From the NCBI RefSeq assembly GCF_007004735.1, contig NZ_SSNL01000006.1:186001-250000 (forward strand): DNA of 64,000 bases, written 5' to 3'. The position numbers were made by a program, and so were the translations under genes. A model generated the notes under the pieces. It had not been told where the DNA came from, ran no database searches, and saw nothing but the letters and a program-made list of their open reading frames with translations. The stretch comes from Salinigranum halophilum (lineage in GTDB: Archaea > Halobacteriota > Halobacteria > Halobacteriales > Haloferacaceae). The stretch's first letter is position 1. Every line of letters begins with the position of its first letter. Positions 34,046-43,740 of this stretch are shown one piece after another.

Positions 34046-35698
34046 CTATCGTTCGAGTTTCGTCAGCGAATCCGCTCGTAGTTCCGTCCCCGAGATATCA
34101 CCTGCCGCGACCGCCTCGACGTGTTCGACGAGCTGCTCGGCAGCAAGCACCTCGGGGATAGCAACGTATAGCGCTCCCCGCTCCAGTAGCTCACGGGCCG
34201 TCGAAACCGTTCGTGCACGAAGAACGACGTCGGCGTCAACGTCCTCTGCAAGCATCTGTATCCGATTCGAGACCCTGTCGGAGTCTACGGTCGAGACGAT
34301 TATCTGTGCATGGTCGATGCCTGCTTTCTTCCAGGTATACTGTTCTATCGCGTCACCGAAGACGTACGCCGCACACTGCGAGTCCAGTTCCTGTAGCAGA
34401 ACCGGATCGTTTTCGACGACGACGTACGGTCTATCATGTGCGTCACACGTTTCGACGAGACGTCGCCCCTGTCTGCCGTACCCGACGATTATGACGTGAC
34501 GGGTGAGGTCGTCTGGGACGGCGCTCCGTTCGTCGACCTTCTCGTACTGTTTTCTCAGGAGCCCGTGATCGGAGAGTACCCGGTAGATCTGTTCGTCGTA
34601 GCGACTGCTGAGACTCGAGGTGAGCATCGTCACGGTCGCCGCCAGAATAATCGCATCGAACACTGGTTGCGTCAGCATCCCGACCACCAATCCCTCGATC
34701 GCGATGATGAGGGCGAACTCGCTCACCTGTGCGAGATTGAGGCTCGTCAGTGTCGCAGACCGTGTCTCGTAGTCCGTGTACAGCAAGAGGGCGATAGTGG
34801 CTGCTGGTTTGATAACTGCGGTCAGGAGCGTGAGAAGCCCTGCGACGAGGAGTACCTCGGTGGTTGGAACCGCAACGAGTGTCCCGAGGGTGATAAAAAA
34901 GATGGCTGTGAAGAAGTCCCGAATCGATTGGAGTCCGTTGAGCATCCCGAGATGTTCGGCAGCATCACGACGGACTGCGAGGCCGGCGACGAACGCTCCG
35001 ACGGCGAGAGAGACGCCGACGAATTCCGCCGCACCGAGGAACGCGATGAGAAGCGCGATGACACTGACGAGCATGAGCTCGTCGGACCCCCCTGAAACCC
35101 GCCCGAGACGGTCGAAGAGCTGTCGGTTGACCACGATTGCGACCCCGAGCAGAACGACACCGTACCCCAGTTGCGTTGCCACGGAGTCGGCGGCAAACGT
35201 TTCGGCACTCAAAACGAGGATCAGAAGGATTGCTACGAGGTCCTGAACGAACTGGATCGACTCGGCTAATCGTCCGTAGACGAGAGTTCTGTACCGTCTC
35301 GTCTGGAGGAGCCCCGTTCCGACGATGGTGGACGAGAGTGCGGCGGCGATGCCAACATAGAGCGCCTGGTCGGTCGGAAGGCCGATCAGGACACTGCCGG
35401 TGACGCCCAACACCCCGAGCACGGCGATCTGACCCAGCGCCACGACCTCGCTGTCGCTGAGCACCGTGCGGACAGCCTCGAACTGAATCTGCACGCTGAA
35501 GCCGAATACGAGCAAGACGATACCATATCGAGCGAGTTCGAGCGTAGTCTCCTCCCCGACGAATACGCCAGCGACGATTCCTGCGGAGATGAAGAAGGGG
35601 ACTATCGGTAACCCGAACCGATCTGCCACGAAGAGGAACGCCCCGCCGATGACAAAGATCACCGAGAGCGCAGTGAGGAGTTCACTCACCGACACCAC
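34046..35698 (-). CDS. CPA2 cation:proton antiporter with C-terminal RCK domain (copy 2)
   Basis: A 550-aa Kef-type antiporter: 12 or so membrane spans to residue 365, then an RCK_N (TrkA-N) domain with an intact dinucleotide-binding motif GYGRQG at 406-411 and the acidic residue VVVEND after the second strand, followed by a TrkA-C-like tail. The membrane part contains LSSTIVGTGLLQ and NLAQVSEFAL. It probably exports K+ or Na+ in response to NAD(H) state. Its start overlaps the end of the upstream antiporter gene by 17 nt. Confidence 0.87.
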   Translation of the reverse strand: MVSVSELLTALSVIFVIGGAFLFVADRFGLPIVPFFISAGIVAGVFVGEETTLELARYGIVLLVFGFSVQIQFEAVRTVLSDSEVVALGQIAVLGVLGVTGSVLIGLPTDQALYVGIAAALSSTIVGTGLLQTRRYRTLVYGRLAESIQFVQDLVAILLILVLSAETFAADSVATQLGYGVVLLGVAIVVNRQLFDRLGRVSGGSDELMLVSVIALLIAFLGAAEFVGVSLAVGAFVAGLAVRRDAAEHLGMLNGLQSIRDFFTAIFFITLGTLVAVPTTEVLLVAGLLTLLTAVIKPAATIALLLYTDYETRSATLTSLNLAQVSEFALIIAIEGLVVGMLTQPVFDAIILAATVTMLTSSLSSRYDEQIYRVLSDHGLLRKQYEKVDERSAVPDDLTRHVIIVGYGRQGRRLVETCDAHDRPYVVVENDPVLLQELDSQCAAYVFGDAIEQYTWKKAGIDHAQIIVSTVDSDRVSNRIQMLAEDVDADVVLRARTVSTARELLERGALYVAIPEVLAAEQLVEHVEAVAAGDISGTELRADSLTKLER

Positions 35699-37406
35699 CG
35701 TCCAAGTCCTCGGCTTGCCTGGAAACCGGTTCAGAACGTCGTGAACTCCTCACGTCGGTTTCGGCCACCCGACTGAACGTCTCACGATCCTCGAAGTACC
35801 CCTCGAGGTACTCTGTAAGCCGCTCGGCGGTGAGTTGGGGGCTCAACGCGACGTAATGAGCACCGTAGCCGTAGAGCTCGCGGGCATCCGCAGCCCACTC
35901 GGCCTCGATCAAAACTGTTGTTCTCTCGCCGACCTCTGCGAGTAGTGCTTTGTTCACGTCGGGTTCGGCGGACGACGAGAGGACGAAATCGGCCCGTTTC
36001 AGTCTAGCCGCATTCCGAACCTCGGCGTGACGAAAGTCGCCGTAAATAACGTCGTAACCGGCCGCTTCGAGCGCTTCGATGTGAGCAACTTTTCGGTCGA
36101 TAACGACGACGTCGTCGTAGAACTCCGCCAGTCGGGGTAAGACGTTACGTGTCAGCTCGTCGTACCCGATCACGACCGCATGGTCTCGATAGTGTCTGTG
36201 TTCGATCACACGCTCACTGCCAGCCGTCTCCCATCGACTCAAGAACGGGTGGAGCAGCTCGTATAAGTGATAGTTGTACTTGATGACGTACACGGAGACG
36301 CTCATCGTCAGCACGGCCAGCAGGCTGAGGAAGCCGAGGATCGGCTCACCGACGAACCCTTCGGCGACCGCAACGGTTCCGGCGACGAGCGCGAACTCGC
36401 TGACCTGAATCATCGCTACACTGCCGAGAAACGTCGTCTCGAGGCTGAACCCCTGCCAGTTGAGGAGTGCGAAGAAGACGAGAAACTTGGCTGGAATCAG
36501 AACGAAGGCGGCGATAGCGGCTTCCTGCCAGTATACAAATAAGTCACCTGCATCCAGCTGCAACCCGACCGAGACGAAGAATATCAGTATAAACAGATTC
36601 GTCAGTGGAGAGATACGGTCACGGAGCTCTGTACTGTACGGGAGTTGTGCGAGTGACACACCGGCGAGGAATGCACCCATCTCGATGGACAGACCGAGTT
36701 GGTCAAAAACGAGGATGAACAGGAACGCCCACGCGACTGCGGCCAGAAAGAAGGCGTCCTTGTTGTCTGCGATACGGCGGAACATCTCGGGCAGCAGGTA
36801 CCGCGTCGCTGCGGCAGTTACGAACCCGACACCAGTGAGCAGACCGACGATCGTGAGGAGAGTGATGCCAAGGTCAGCTGCGCCATCGGGGCGCCCCGTC
36901 CCCAAAACCGTCAATAGAATAACGACGACAACGTCCTGAACGAGAAGCACACCGACGTCTATCTTTCCGGGGAGAGACGTCACTGCGTCCTTGTCCGTCA
37001 ACATCTTGATGACGACCGCTGTCGAGCTGTACATCACGACTAACCCGATCAGTAGGGCCTCTAACGGTCGAAAACCAAGCACCATCGCGGTGCCCAGTCC
37101 TGTGAGAAAGACGAGAACCATCTGCGGGAGCGATATCTTGATGACCGGCCCGAGGACGTGTCGGATATCCTCGATGCGCAACTTGGTTCCCAACAGGAAC
37201 AACAGGAACGCCAGTCCCAGTTCGGCCATCGTGGTCGTGATTTCGCTGGGTTCGACGATTTCGAGAACAGCGGGTCCGAGCAACAGCCCTGTGAGGAGAT
37301 AGCCGACGATGGTCGGCTGGCCGGTCCGGTGCGCGATAATCCCGATGAAGGCTGCTGTCACAAGGATGATCGCAAAATCTGTCGACAGGGCTAGTTCAGC
37401 AACCAT
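35682..37406 (-). CDS. CPA2 cation:proton antiporter with degenerate RCK domain (copy 1)
   Basis: A 574-aa antiporter of the same family, with spans to residue 380 including MYSSTAVVIKML and AMIQVSEFAL. The C-terminal RCK-like domain keeps the fold (VVIGYDELTRNV ... VVVIDRK) but at the nucleotide loop has GYDELT (414-419) in place of GxGxxG, so canonical NAD binding may be lost. AATATTAA-like sequence at 37441-37450 lies 35-44 nt upstream. Overlap with the second antiporter suggests a hetero-oligomer with one functional sensor. Confidence 0.85.
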   Translation of the reverse strand: MVAELALSTDFAIILVTAAFIGIIAHRTGQPTIVGYLLTGLLLGPAVLEIVEPSEITTTMAELGLAFLLFLLGTKLRIEDIRHVLGPVIKISLPQMVLVFLTGLGTAMVLGFRPLEALLIGLVVMYSSTAVVIKMLTDKDAVTSLPGKIDVGVLLVQDVVVVILLTVLGTGRPDGAADLGITLLTIVGLLTGVGFVTAAATRYLLPEMFRRIADNKDAFFLAAVAWAFLFILVFDQLGLSIEMGAFLAGVSLAQLPYSTELRDRISPLTNLFILIFFVSVGLQLDAGDLFVYWQEAAIAAFVLIPAKFLVFFALLNWQGFSLETTFLGSVAMIQVSEFALVAGTVAVAEGFVGEPILGFLSLLAVLTMSVSVYVIKYNYHLYELLHPFLSRWETAGSERVIEHRHYRDHAVVIGYDELTRNVLPRLAEFYDDVVVIDRKVAHIEALEAAGYDVIYGDFRHAEVRNAARLKRADFVLSSSAEPDVNKALLAEVGERTTVLIEAEWAADARELYGYGAHYVALSPQLTAERLTEYLEGYFEDRETFSRVAETDVRSSRRSEPVSRQAEDLDGGVGE

Positions 37407-37660
37407 CCGGATAGATAGCCGACGATAGCGCCGGTCACGGGTTAATATTGTCGGGGCACGGGGTCAGTGCGACGGGAGTCGTACAGTTGCGGTACACACT
37501 CGACACGCGGCACACCGTTCAAAACGCATCAGTGGAAGGTGACGGCCGGAGCTAGATTGTTCCTCTTCTCGCCTCTCGCTCTCTCTCGATTTGACACGCC
37601 GCAGAGGACGCTGTACCCGCACACGTTGATAGTAGTCGAGTGTGCACAATAGACACGAAT

Positions 37661-38302
37661 ATGACAGTCGATCCGTTCAACCGCGGCGAACATCACGCTG
37701 CCGTTCTCGTCGGAAGCGTCGTCTTAGCAGTGTTGCTGTGGGCGGCCGGGTACAGTTTTTCGCGGGTTGTCGCCGCCGTTCCGTGGTTCCTCCTGTTTCT
37801 GGTACTGGTCATCGGGCCGGTGACGAAGATCTGGCCAGCAATCAATCGACGGTTCAAGGGGAACTTCCCGCTGTACGTCCGTTCCGAACTCGGCATCTGG
37901 TTCGTGATGTGGTCGCTGGCCCACGTACTCCTCGTGTTCCAGTTCTTCGGGTGGGACGTCGTCGGATTCGTCGTGGGTATGAGCGCCTGGGCGTTCGCTG
38001 CTATCGTCGGTTTTCTTATCGCCGTCGTTTTGCTCTTCACCTCGAACATCTGGGCGTATCGGTTCATGGGACCCAAAGCCTGGAAGTGGCACCAGAGCCA
38101 CGGAACGTACGTCATGTTCTGGCTCCTGACAGTCCACATCTACGACCAGACGTTCCGCCGAGGCGCGGTTCCGATAGCGGATTCGCTTCACCTCCTGTAC
38201 GTACTCTCGATTCTCATCGTCGTTGGACTGCACCTCGGGGCGTTCATCAAGGTCGTCGCTCACTACCGGAGGCACGGGAAGTATCCGAGCGGTATTCAGT
38301 GA
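37661..38302 (+). CDS. Ferric-reductase-like haem-binding membrane protein
   Basis: This 213-aa protein has six predicted spans and the pattern of ferric reductase/MsrQ (YedZ) transmembrane domains: a His in WSLAHVLLVFQFF and a pair in WHQSHGTYVMFWLLTVHIY placed to ligate haem groups across the membrane, plus a later HLGAFIKVVAHY. It probably passes electrons through the membrane; no partner oxidoreductase (MsrP) is adjacent. The ATG at 37661 gives a short polar N-terminus. Confidence 0.75.
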   Translation: MTVDPFNRGEHHAAVLVGSVVLAVLLWAAGYSFSRVVAAVPWFLLFLVLVIGPVTKIWPAINRRFKGNFPLYVRSELGIWFVMWSLAHVLLVFQFFGWDVVGFVVGMSAWAFAAIVGFLIAVVLLFTSNIWAYRFMGPKAWKWHQSHGTYVMFWLLTVHIYDQTFRRGAVPIADSLHLLYVLSILIVVGLHLGAFIKVVAHYRRHGKYPSGIQ

Positions 38303-38531
38303 GCAGAATCGACGACCCACGTCGACCCCGTGGTCTCCGGCCACCTCGACCAGCGTCTGCTCGGCCGGGCCACCCTCTTCGGAGGCGACGCCGTTACCGA
38401 GACCCCGGCACGTGGCAACGGGTCGATGCGGGTGGACGGCGGTTCACCGCCGGTCTCGTCGAGGCCACGCCGTCGAGAGACGCGACACCGAACCGTTGAA
38501 CACGTGGGCGAGCAATTATCTCATAACGAAC

Positions 38532-39797
38532 ATGTCTCTAACTGACCGACCGTACGATGTCGTCGTCTGGGGTGCGACGGGCGTCGCCGGGCAGCTCGTG
38601 GCCGACCACCTCACCGGACAGTACACCCCGGAGGAGCTCTCGCTTGCACTCGGTGGGCGTAACGAGGAGCGGCTTCGGCGCGTCGAAACGAGACTCGTCG
38701 ACGGAACGCGCGAGTGGGACGACCTGCCGCTCGTCCTCGGAGACGCGACGGACCCGGCGAGCCTCCGCGAGCTCGCACGGAGTACCCGCGTCGTCTGTAC
38801 GACCGTCGGTCCCTACACGACGTACGGAACCCCGCTTGTCGAGGCCTGTGTCGAAGCGGGGACCGATTACTGTGACCTCACTGGCGAGGTGACCTGGATT
38901 CGAGAGATGATCGACCGCTACCACGACGAAGCGGTCGAAACCGGCGCTCGAATCGTCCACAGTTGCGGGTTCGACTCTATCCCGGCGGACCTCGGCAACC
39001 TGCTCGTCCAGTCGTTCGCGACCGACGAGTTCGACGCCCCCTGTGAACTGGTTCGGATCTACTTGGAGGCCGGAAGCGGCGGCGTGAGCGGTGGCACGAT
39101 GGCGAGTGCGGTCGCGATGTACGAGGCCGCGTCCACGGACCCAATCGCTCGACAGACGCTCCGGAATCCGTACTCGCTGGCTCCTCGTGGGGAGCGAGCC
39201 GGGGTCGACCCCGGCGAGCAGCGGCGTCCGAAACGAGACCCGCTGCGGGACGTCTGGACCGCGCCGTCTCCGATGGCACCCGTCAACGAACGAGTGGTCA
39301 GACGAAGCAATGCCGTCCTCGGTTATCCGTGGGGGCGTGAGTTCCGGTGTAGTGAGGTCGTCCCCACCGGACGTGGCCTCGGCGGCGCAGCAGCCGCGAG
39401 TGCCATCGCCGTGGGCCTCGGCCTCGGGGATGTCGCGATGTCCATCGGCCCAGTCCGCGAGGGCCTCTCCCGTTTCGTGTTCCCCGACCCCGGCGAAGGC
39501 CCGACGAGCGCCCAGATGGATGCGGGTCATTTCACCGTCCGCGTGTTCGGCCGGGGGACGGCTCACGACGGCCCGTTCGTCGTCGCGAGCGAGATCAGTG
39601 CCGACCGGGACCCGGGATACGGTGCCACGGCGCAGATGCTCGGCGAGGCTGCCATGTGCCTGGTACGTGAGGAAATCGACTCACCGGTGTCCGGGGGCGT
39701 CCTGACGCCAGCCTCGGGCATCGGCGCACCGCTCGCCGAGCGACTTCGCGATGTCGGCCTGACCGTGTCCGTAGCGGAGTGGACTGACAACCACTGA
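38532..39797 (+). CDS. Saccharopine dehydrogenase-like NAD(P)-binding protein
   Basis: The 421-aa protein begins with a Rossmann motif VVVWGATGVAGQLV and continues with GPYTTYGTPLVEACVEAGTDYCDLTGE, the signature of the saccharopine dehydrogenase-like/trans-acting enoyl reductase family. HSCGFDSIPADLGN is also conserved. Family members act on lipids (mycobacterial enoyl reductase) or have unknown substrates; a role in reducing isoprenoid lipids is speculative. An AATTATC box lies about 15-20 nt upstream of the ATG. Confidence 0.82.
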   Translation: MSLTDRPYDVVVWGATGVAGQLVADHLTGQYTPEELSLALGGRNEERLRRVETRLVDGTREWDDLPLVLGDATDPASLRELARSTRVVCTTVGPYTTYGTPLVEACVEAGTDYCDLTGEVTWIREMIDRYHDEAVETGARIVHSCGFDSIPADLGNLLVQSFATDEFDAPCELVRIYLEAGSGGVSGGTMASAVAMYEAASTDPIARQTLRNPYSLAPRGERAGVDPGEQRRPKRDPLRDVWTAPSPMAPVNERVVRRSNAVLGYPWGREFRCSEVVPTGRGLGGAAAASAIAVGLGLGDVAMSIGPVREGLSRFVFPDPGEGPTSAQMDAGHFTVRVFGRGTAHDGPFVVASEISADRDPGYGATAQMLGEAAMCLVREEIDSPVSGGVLTPASGIGAPLAERLRDVGLTVSVAEWTDNH

Positions 39798-39818
39798 TAA
39801 GCGAAGGCCGGTCTCTCA

Positions 39819-41369
39819 CTACCCACGCGGTGGTGAGCTTCTCAGTGACCGATACGTCTCCGCCCTCCGTGTCCAGACGTCTCCTATCGCCTCGCGAACG
39901 TCGACGTACAGGTCGTACAGTGCATCGTAGGTAGGGACGACGTCGTCTCTCGGGGAATAGCGTCGGTCGACAGAGACCATCTGTTCGACTGCCTCCTCGA
40001 GCGAGGCGAACTCGTCCAGTCCGACTGCGAGAACGACCGCCACCCCCTTCGCGCCGAGTTCCCCCCCGGCGGGAACGACGACCGGACGGTCAAGACAGTC
40101 CGCGATGAGCTGCGGCCACAGCTCGGAGCGCGTTCCGCCCCCGCTCAGCGCCACGCGACTGGCGTCGTTCGGCAAGTGTTCGACGCAGTCACGGACGGCC
40201 AGCGACAGTCCCTCGTACACGGCACGGGCGAGATGTTCGGAGCCGTGCGCGGGCGTCAGCCCGATGAACTGCCCGCGGGCGTCAGGGTCGACGAAGGGGC
40301 CACGCTCTCCGGTCGTACTGAGATATGGGTGATAACAGACACCGTCGCTCCCGGCGGGGGCGGCGGCAGCGAGTGCTTCGAGTTCCGTGACGTCGTCCGC
40401 ATCGGCAACGGTCTCTGTGGCCCAGTCGAAACTCGGAGTGCCGGCGTTCGACCCGATGGCGTACGTCCACAGCCCGTCGATGCCGAGGTTCATCTGGATA
40501 CCCGAGCGCGCCGACTGCGGGCCCTCGACGAACACCTGGTGGGTGAGCGACGTGCCGAGCGTGACCGCCGTCCCCCCGGTCGTGGCGGTTCCACTGCCGA
40601 TTCCCGACGCTGGCACGTCGAACAAGCCGGCCACGACCGGGAGTCCTTCGGGGAGACACGTCTCGGCGGCGGCCGCCTCGGTGACGCTCCCGACGATTTC
40701 GGTCGGCGCGACGAGTTCCGGGAGGACGTCCCCCGCCTCGGGCAGACCGACGAGGTCGAACACCGACCGGTCGTACTCGCCGGTCGACTGGTCGAGGTAT
40801 GGCACTGTCGCCTCGCTGTGGTCGGTAACCCGCTCGTCGGTTAGCCGGTACGTAATCCAGTCCTTGCACGAGAGAATCGTCTCGACCTGCGCGAACCGGG
40901 CGGGTTCCTCGCGGGCCAGCCAGGCTAACAGCGGGAGGCTCATGCCGGGATAGGGGGCCGACCCACACTGGGCGACGATGTCGTCGAGGGTTCCCGCATC
41001 GTCCCACGCGTCGAGGATCTCGGCCGCCCGAGAGTCCGACCAGAGGATCGCGGGACGAACCGGGTCGCCCTCGCTCGTCACGGCCCAGAGCCCATCACCC
41101 TGTCCGGTGACGCCGACGCCGCGTGGCTCGGCATCCGCTGGAAGTGCCTCGACTACCTCGCCGATGGTCTCCGCCGTCAGTGCGTAGGCCTGTCCCATCG
41201 ACTGCTCGGTGTGGCCGGCCTCCGGAGTGGCGGTCTCGGTCTCGCGTGTGGCACTCGCTACGGCCGACCCCCGCAGGTCGAATGCGACCGTCTTGATTTT
41301 CGTCGTGCCGACGTCGACGGCGACGAGGACGTCTCGCTCGCTCTCGGTCCCGGTCTCTCCTTCGGTCAT
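39819..41369 (-). CDS. FGGY-family carbohydrate kinase (xylulokinase-like)
   Basis: A 516-aa kinase with the N-terminal phosphate motif VAVDVGTTKIKTVAFD and the C-terminal ALSGGGTRSELWPQLIADCL of FGGY kinases; GQGDGLWAV and LWSDSRA are further family segments. Xylulose, ribulose, gluconate or erythritol may be the substrate. The ATG at 41369 is preferred over a GTG 17 codons earlier, because AAGGAG precedes it at ribosome-binding distance. The gene follows the Liv-type binding-protein gene by about 80 nt, an unusual pairing. Confidence 0.88.
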   Translation of the reverse strand: MTEGETGTESERDVLVAVDVGTTKIKTVAFDLRGSAVASATRETETATPEAGHTEQSMGQAYALTAETIGEVVEALPADAEPRGVGVTGQGDGLWAVTSEGDPVRPAILWSDSRAAEILDAWDDAGTLDDIVAQCGSAPYPGMSLPLLAWLAREEPARFAQVETILSCKDWITYRLTDERVTDHSEATVPYLDQSTGEYDRSVFDLVGLPEAGDVLPELVAPTEIVGSVTEAAAAETCLPEGLPVVAGLFDVPASGIGSGTATTGGTAVTLGTSLTHQVFVEGPQSARSGIQMNLGIDGLWTYAIGSNAGTPSFDWATETVADADDVTELEALAAAAPAGSDGVCYHPYLSTTGERGPFVDPDARGQFIGLTPAHGSEHLARAVYEGLSLAVRDCVEHLPNDASRVALSGGGTRSELWPQLIADCLDRPVVVPAGGELGAKGVAVVLAVGLDEFASLEEAVEQMVSVDRRYSPRDDVVPTYDALYDLYVDVREAIGDVWTRRAETYRSLRSSPPRG

Positions 41370-41451
41370 GCGTCTTTGTCGCTCCTTCGTGTGTCCTGTC
41401 GTCTGTGTCTCATCTGCCACAGAGTGGGGGTCTCGCTCTCACCCACCTCGC

Positions 41452-42798
41452 TCAGAACGAACAGCCGGTCTCCTCGCACGACCGGACGGTCTCCGGGCCG
41501 TCGATCTTGTTCAGCAGGTTGACTTCGGTGCCCTCGCCCGCCTCCACGATCTCGCCGGTCCACACCGGATTGACCGACTGGTGGTCACACGCCCGGTAGG
41601 ACGTCTCCCCGAGGACGGTCTGCATCTCCAGCCCTTCGAGCGTGTCGCGGACCGTCACGTGGTCGCTCGTCCCGGCTGCTTGGACCCCACGAGCAGCGGT
41701 TCTGACGAGTTCGTAGCCAACGCGGGCGAAGTTCCCCGGCAGCGTGTCGTACGCGTTCTGGTAGGCCTCGACGAACTGTCGGTTGTCGCCGGTGTCGAGT
41801 TTGTGGCTGTACAGCGTCGACGAGTAGGTGCCGGCTGCGACCTGACCGAGTGCGCCACGACTGACCTGCGCGAAGAGGGCGGTGCCGATGATGTCGAGTT
41901 CGTCTTTCAGACCGGCGCTGTTGGCCTGTTTCATGAAGTTGATCAGGTCGCCTCCGGTTTCGGGGAGGACCAGTACGTCGGCGTCGGAGCTGGATATCTG
42001 GCTGATCTGCGGCCCGAAGTCGGACGTCCCGGGGTCCGGCATCGTCCGCCCGACGACGTCGACGTCGAGGTCCTGTTCGTCGACACGCTGTTCGAGTTGG
42101 TTCAGTGCGGACTGCCCGTAGGCCTCGTCGGTGCTGTGGAGCCACCAGTTCGTGCCGAGTTCGCTGGCGGCGAAGTCGGTGAGGCCGGCCATGTGCTGGG
42201 CCGCGTTCGACTCGTACCGGAAGGTGTTGGCGTTGCAGTCCTCGCCGGTCAAAGCGACCGTCGCCGCCCCGGACATGTAGAGCGTCTCCTGCTGGCCGAC
42301 GTAGTCGGCGACGGCGAGTGAGACGGAACTCTCCAGTGCACCGGTGATGATCTGCACGCCGTCCTCTTCGACGACCTTCTGGGCTTTCTGCCGCCCGGTT
42401 GCGGGGTCGGTCTGGGTGTCCTCGTACACGGCGTCGACCTCGAAGTCGAAGGCATCGCTCTCGGTGACGAACTGGACGCCGAGTTCCGCGCCCTGTCGCT
42501 GTGCCTTCCCGAGTGGGGCAGAAGGGCCGCTCGTGGGAACCAACACGCCGAGTGAGAGCGTCCCGATGTCGGTCGCGCCGGCTTCGGTGTCGGTGCCGCT
42601 GCTTCCCGCCCCTGCTTCGGTGTCGCTTCCGCCCTCACTCCCGCTTTCGGTGCCGCTTCCCCCTTCCCCAGCGTCTCGGACGCACCCTGCGAGTCCCGTC
42701 AGGGCCACGCTACTCGACAGTATCTGCAAGGCTCGTCGTCTGCTCAGGCCACCACTGGAGGTGTCGGCGTTCTCCAGTGTCCCGTCGGGTGTTGACAT
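41452..42798 (-). CDS. Branched-chain amino-acid-type ABC substrate-binding lipoprotein (LivJ-like)
   Basis: A 448-aa secreted protein: LSRRRALQILSSSVALTGLAGC is a Tat signal with the lipobox Cys near residue 39, then a Gly/Ser/Thr linker, then a type I binding fold of the Peripla_BP_6 class (LSLGVLVPTSGPSAPLGKAQRQG, VQIITGALESSVSLAVADY). Proteins of this class bind amino acids, amides, urea or aromatic acids. The last residues end in a Cys-rich tail (EETGCSF), which is uncommon. It belongs with the ABC genes just upstream on the strand. Confidence 0.88.
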   Translation of the reverse strand: MSTPDGTLENADTSSGGLSRRRALQILSSSVALTGLAGCVRDAGEGGSGTESGSEGGSDTEAGAGSSGTDTEAGATDIGTLSLGVLVPTSGPSAPLGKAQRQGAELGVQFVTESDAFDFEVDAVYEDTQTDPATGRQKAQKVVEEDGVQIITGALESSVSLAVADYVGQQETLYMSGAATVALTGEDCNANTFRYESNAAQHMAGLTDFAASELGTNWWLHSTDEAYGQSALNQLEQRVDEQDLDVDVVGRTMPDPGTSDFGPQISQISSSDADVLVLPETGGDLINFMKQANSAGLKDELDIIGTALFAQVSRGALGQVAAGTYSSTLYSHKLDTGDNRQFVEAYQNAYDTLPGNFARVGYELVRTAARGVQAAGTSDHVTVRDTLEGLEMQTVLGETSYRACDHQSVNPVWTGEIVEAGEGTEVNLLNKIDGPETVRSCEETGCSF

Positions 42799-42912
42799 GA
42801 ACCTCTGTATCGAGTTACGACACTAAAGCATACTGATGTACAGGTCTGACCACCATGCTTCAGGATTTGCGTTCTCGAGCGCGATGGGCGACGGATGCAA
42901 GTACTCGACGGC

Positions 42913-43740
42913 CTACCGACTTACACCCAGATGCCGGTCGAGAACGTCGTCGTCGGCCTGCAGTGCGTCGCTCGTGCTCCCGTGGACGATCCGGCCGTTG
43001 TCGACGACGTACACGTAGTCACAGACGTCGAGTGCGACGTGGACGTTCTGCTCGACGAGGAGCACGGTCAACCCCTGTGATTTGAGGTTCTCGATGACCT
43101 CGACGACGCGCTCGATGATGTAGGGTGCGAGCCCTTCCGTGGGTTCGTCGAGGAGCAGCAACTCGGCGTTGCTGACCAGCGCGCGGGCGACAGCGAGCAT
43201 CTGCTGTTCGCCCCCACTCAGCGCGCTGGCGGCGGTGTGCTCGCGGTCGGCGAGGTTCTCGAAGGTGTCGAGTACGTCCACGATGCGCTGACCGAACTCC
43301 CCTTCACCACCGCCCAGTTCGGCGAGTTCGAGGTTCTCCCGGACGCTCAGGCTGTCGAAGACGCGGCGCTCCTCGGGAACCAGAGCGACGCCGTGGCTGA
43401 CGGTCACCTCCGGCCGCGTGTCGGTGATGTCCACGCCGTCGAACGTGATCGACCCGGCGCGAGGCGTGAGAGAGCCCATGATCGTCCGCAGCGTGGTCGT
43501 CTTCCCGGCACCGTTCCGGCCCACGAGCCCGACCACCTCTCCCGAACCGACGTCGAAGCCGACCCCTTCGAGTACCGTCGTCGCACCGTAGCCGGCCGTC
43601 ACGCCTTCGAGGTGCAACAGGGGGTTGTTGAGGCGGTGCGGACCGTCCCGTCTCGAACCGGGCGTCCCGTCTGTCCTCGAGCCAGGCGTCGCGTCTGCCG
43701 TCGACCCCGACTCCGCTTCTCGCTCGGGCGTGTCGGTCAT
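42913..43740 (-). CDS. Branched-chain amino-acid-type ABC ATPase (LivF-like)
   Basis: This 275-aa ATPase has Walker A GRNGAGKTT (near residue 73), signature LSGGEQQMLAVARAL, Walker B LLLLDEPTEGLAP and VLLVEQNVHVALD, typical of LivF. About 40 polar residues, including two TPGSR(T/R)DG repeats, precede the domain and are absent from bacterial LivF. The start overlaps the livG-like stop by 4 nt (ATGA). Confidence 0.92.
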   Translation of the reverse strand: MTDTPEREAESGSTADATPGSRTDGTPGSRRDGPHRLNNPLLHLEGVTAGYGATTVLEGVGFDVGSGEVVGLVGRNGAGKTTTLRTIMGSLTPRAGSITFDGVDITDTRPEVTVSHGVALVPEERRVFDSLSVRENLELAELGGGEGEFGQRIVDVLDTFENLADREHTAASALSGGEQQMLAVARALVSNAELLLLDEPTEGLAPYIIERVVEVIENLKSQGLTVLLVEQNVHVALDVCDYVYVVDNGRIVHGSTSDALQADDDVLDRHLGVSR

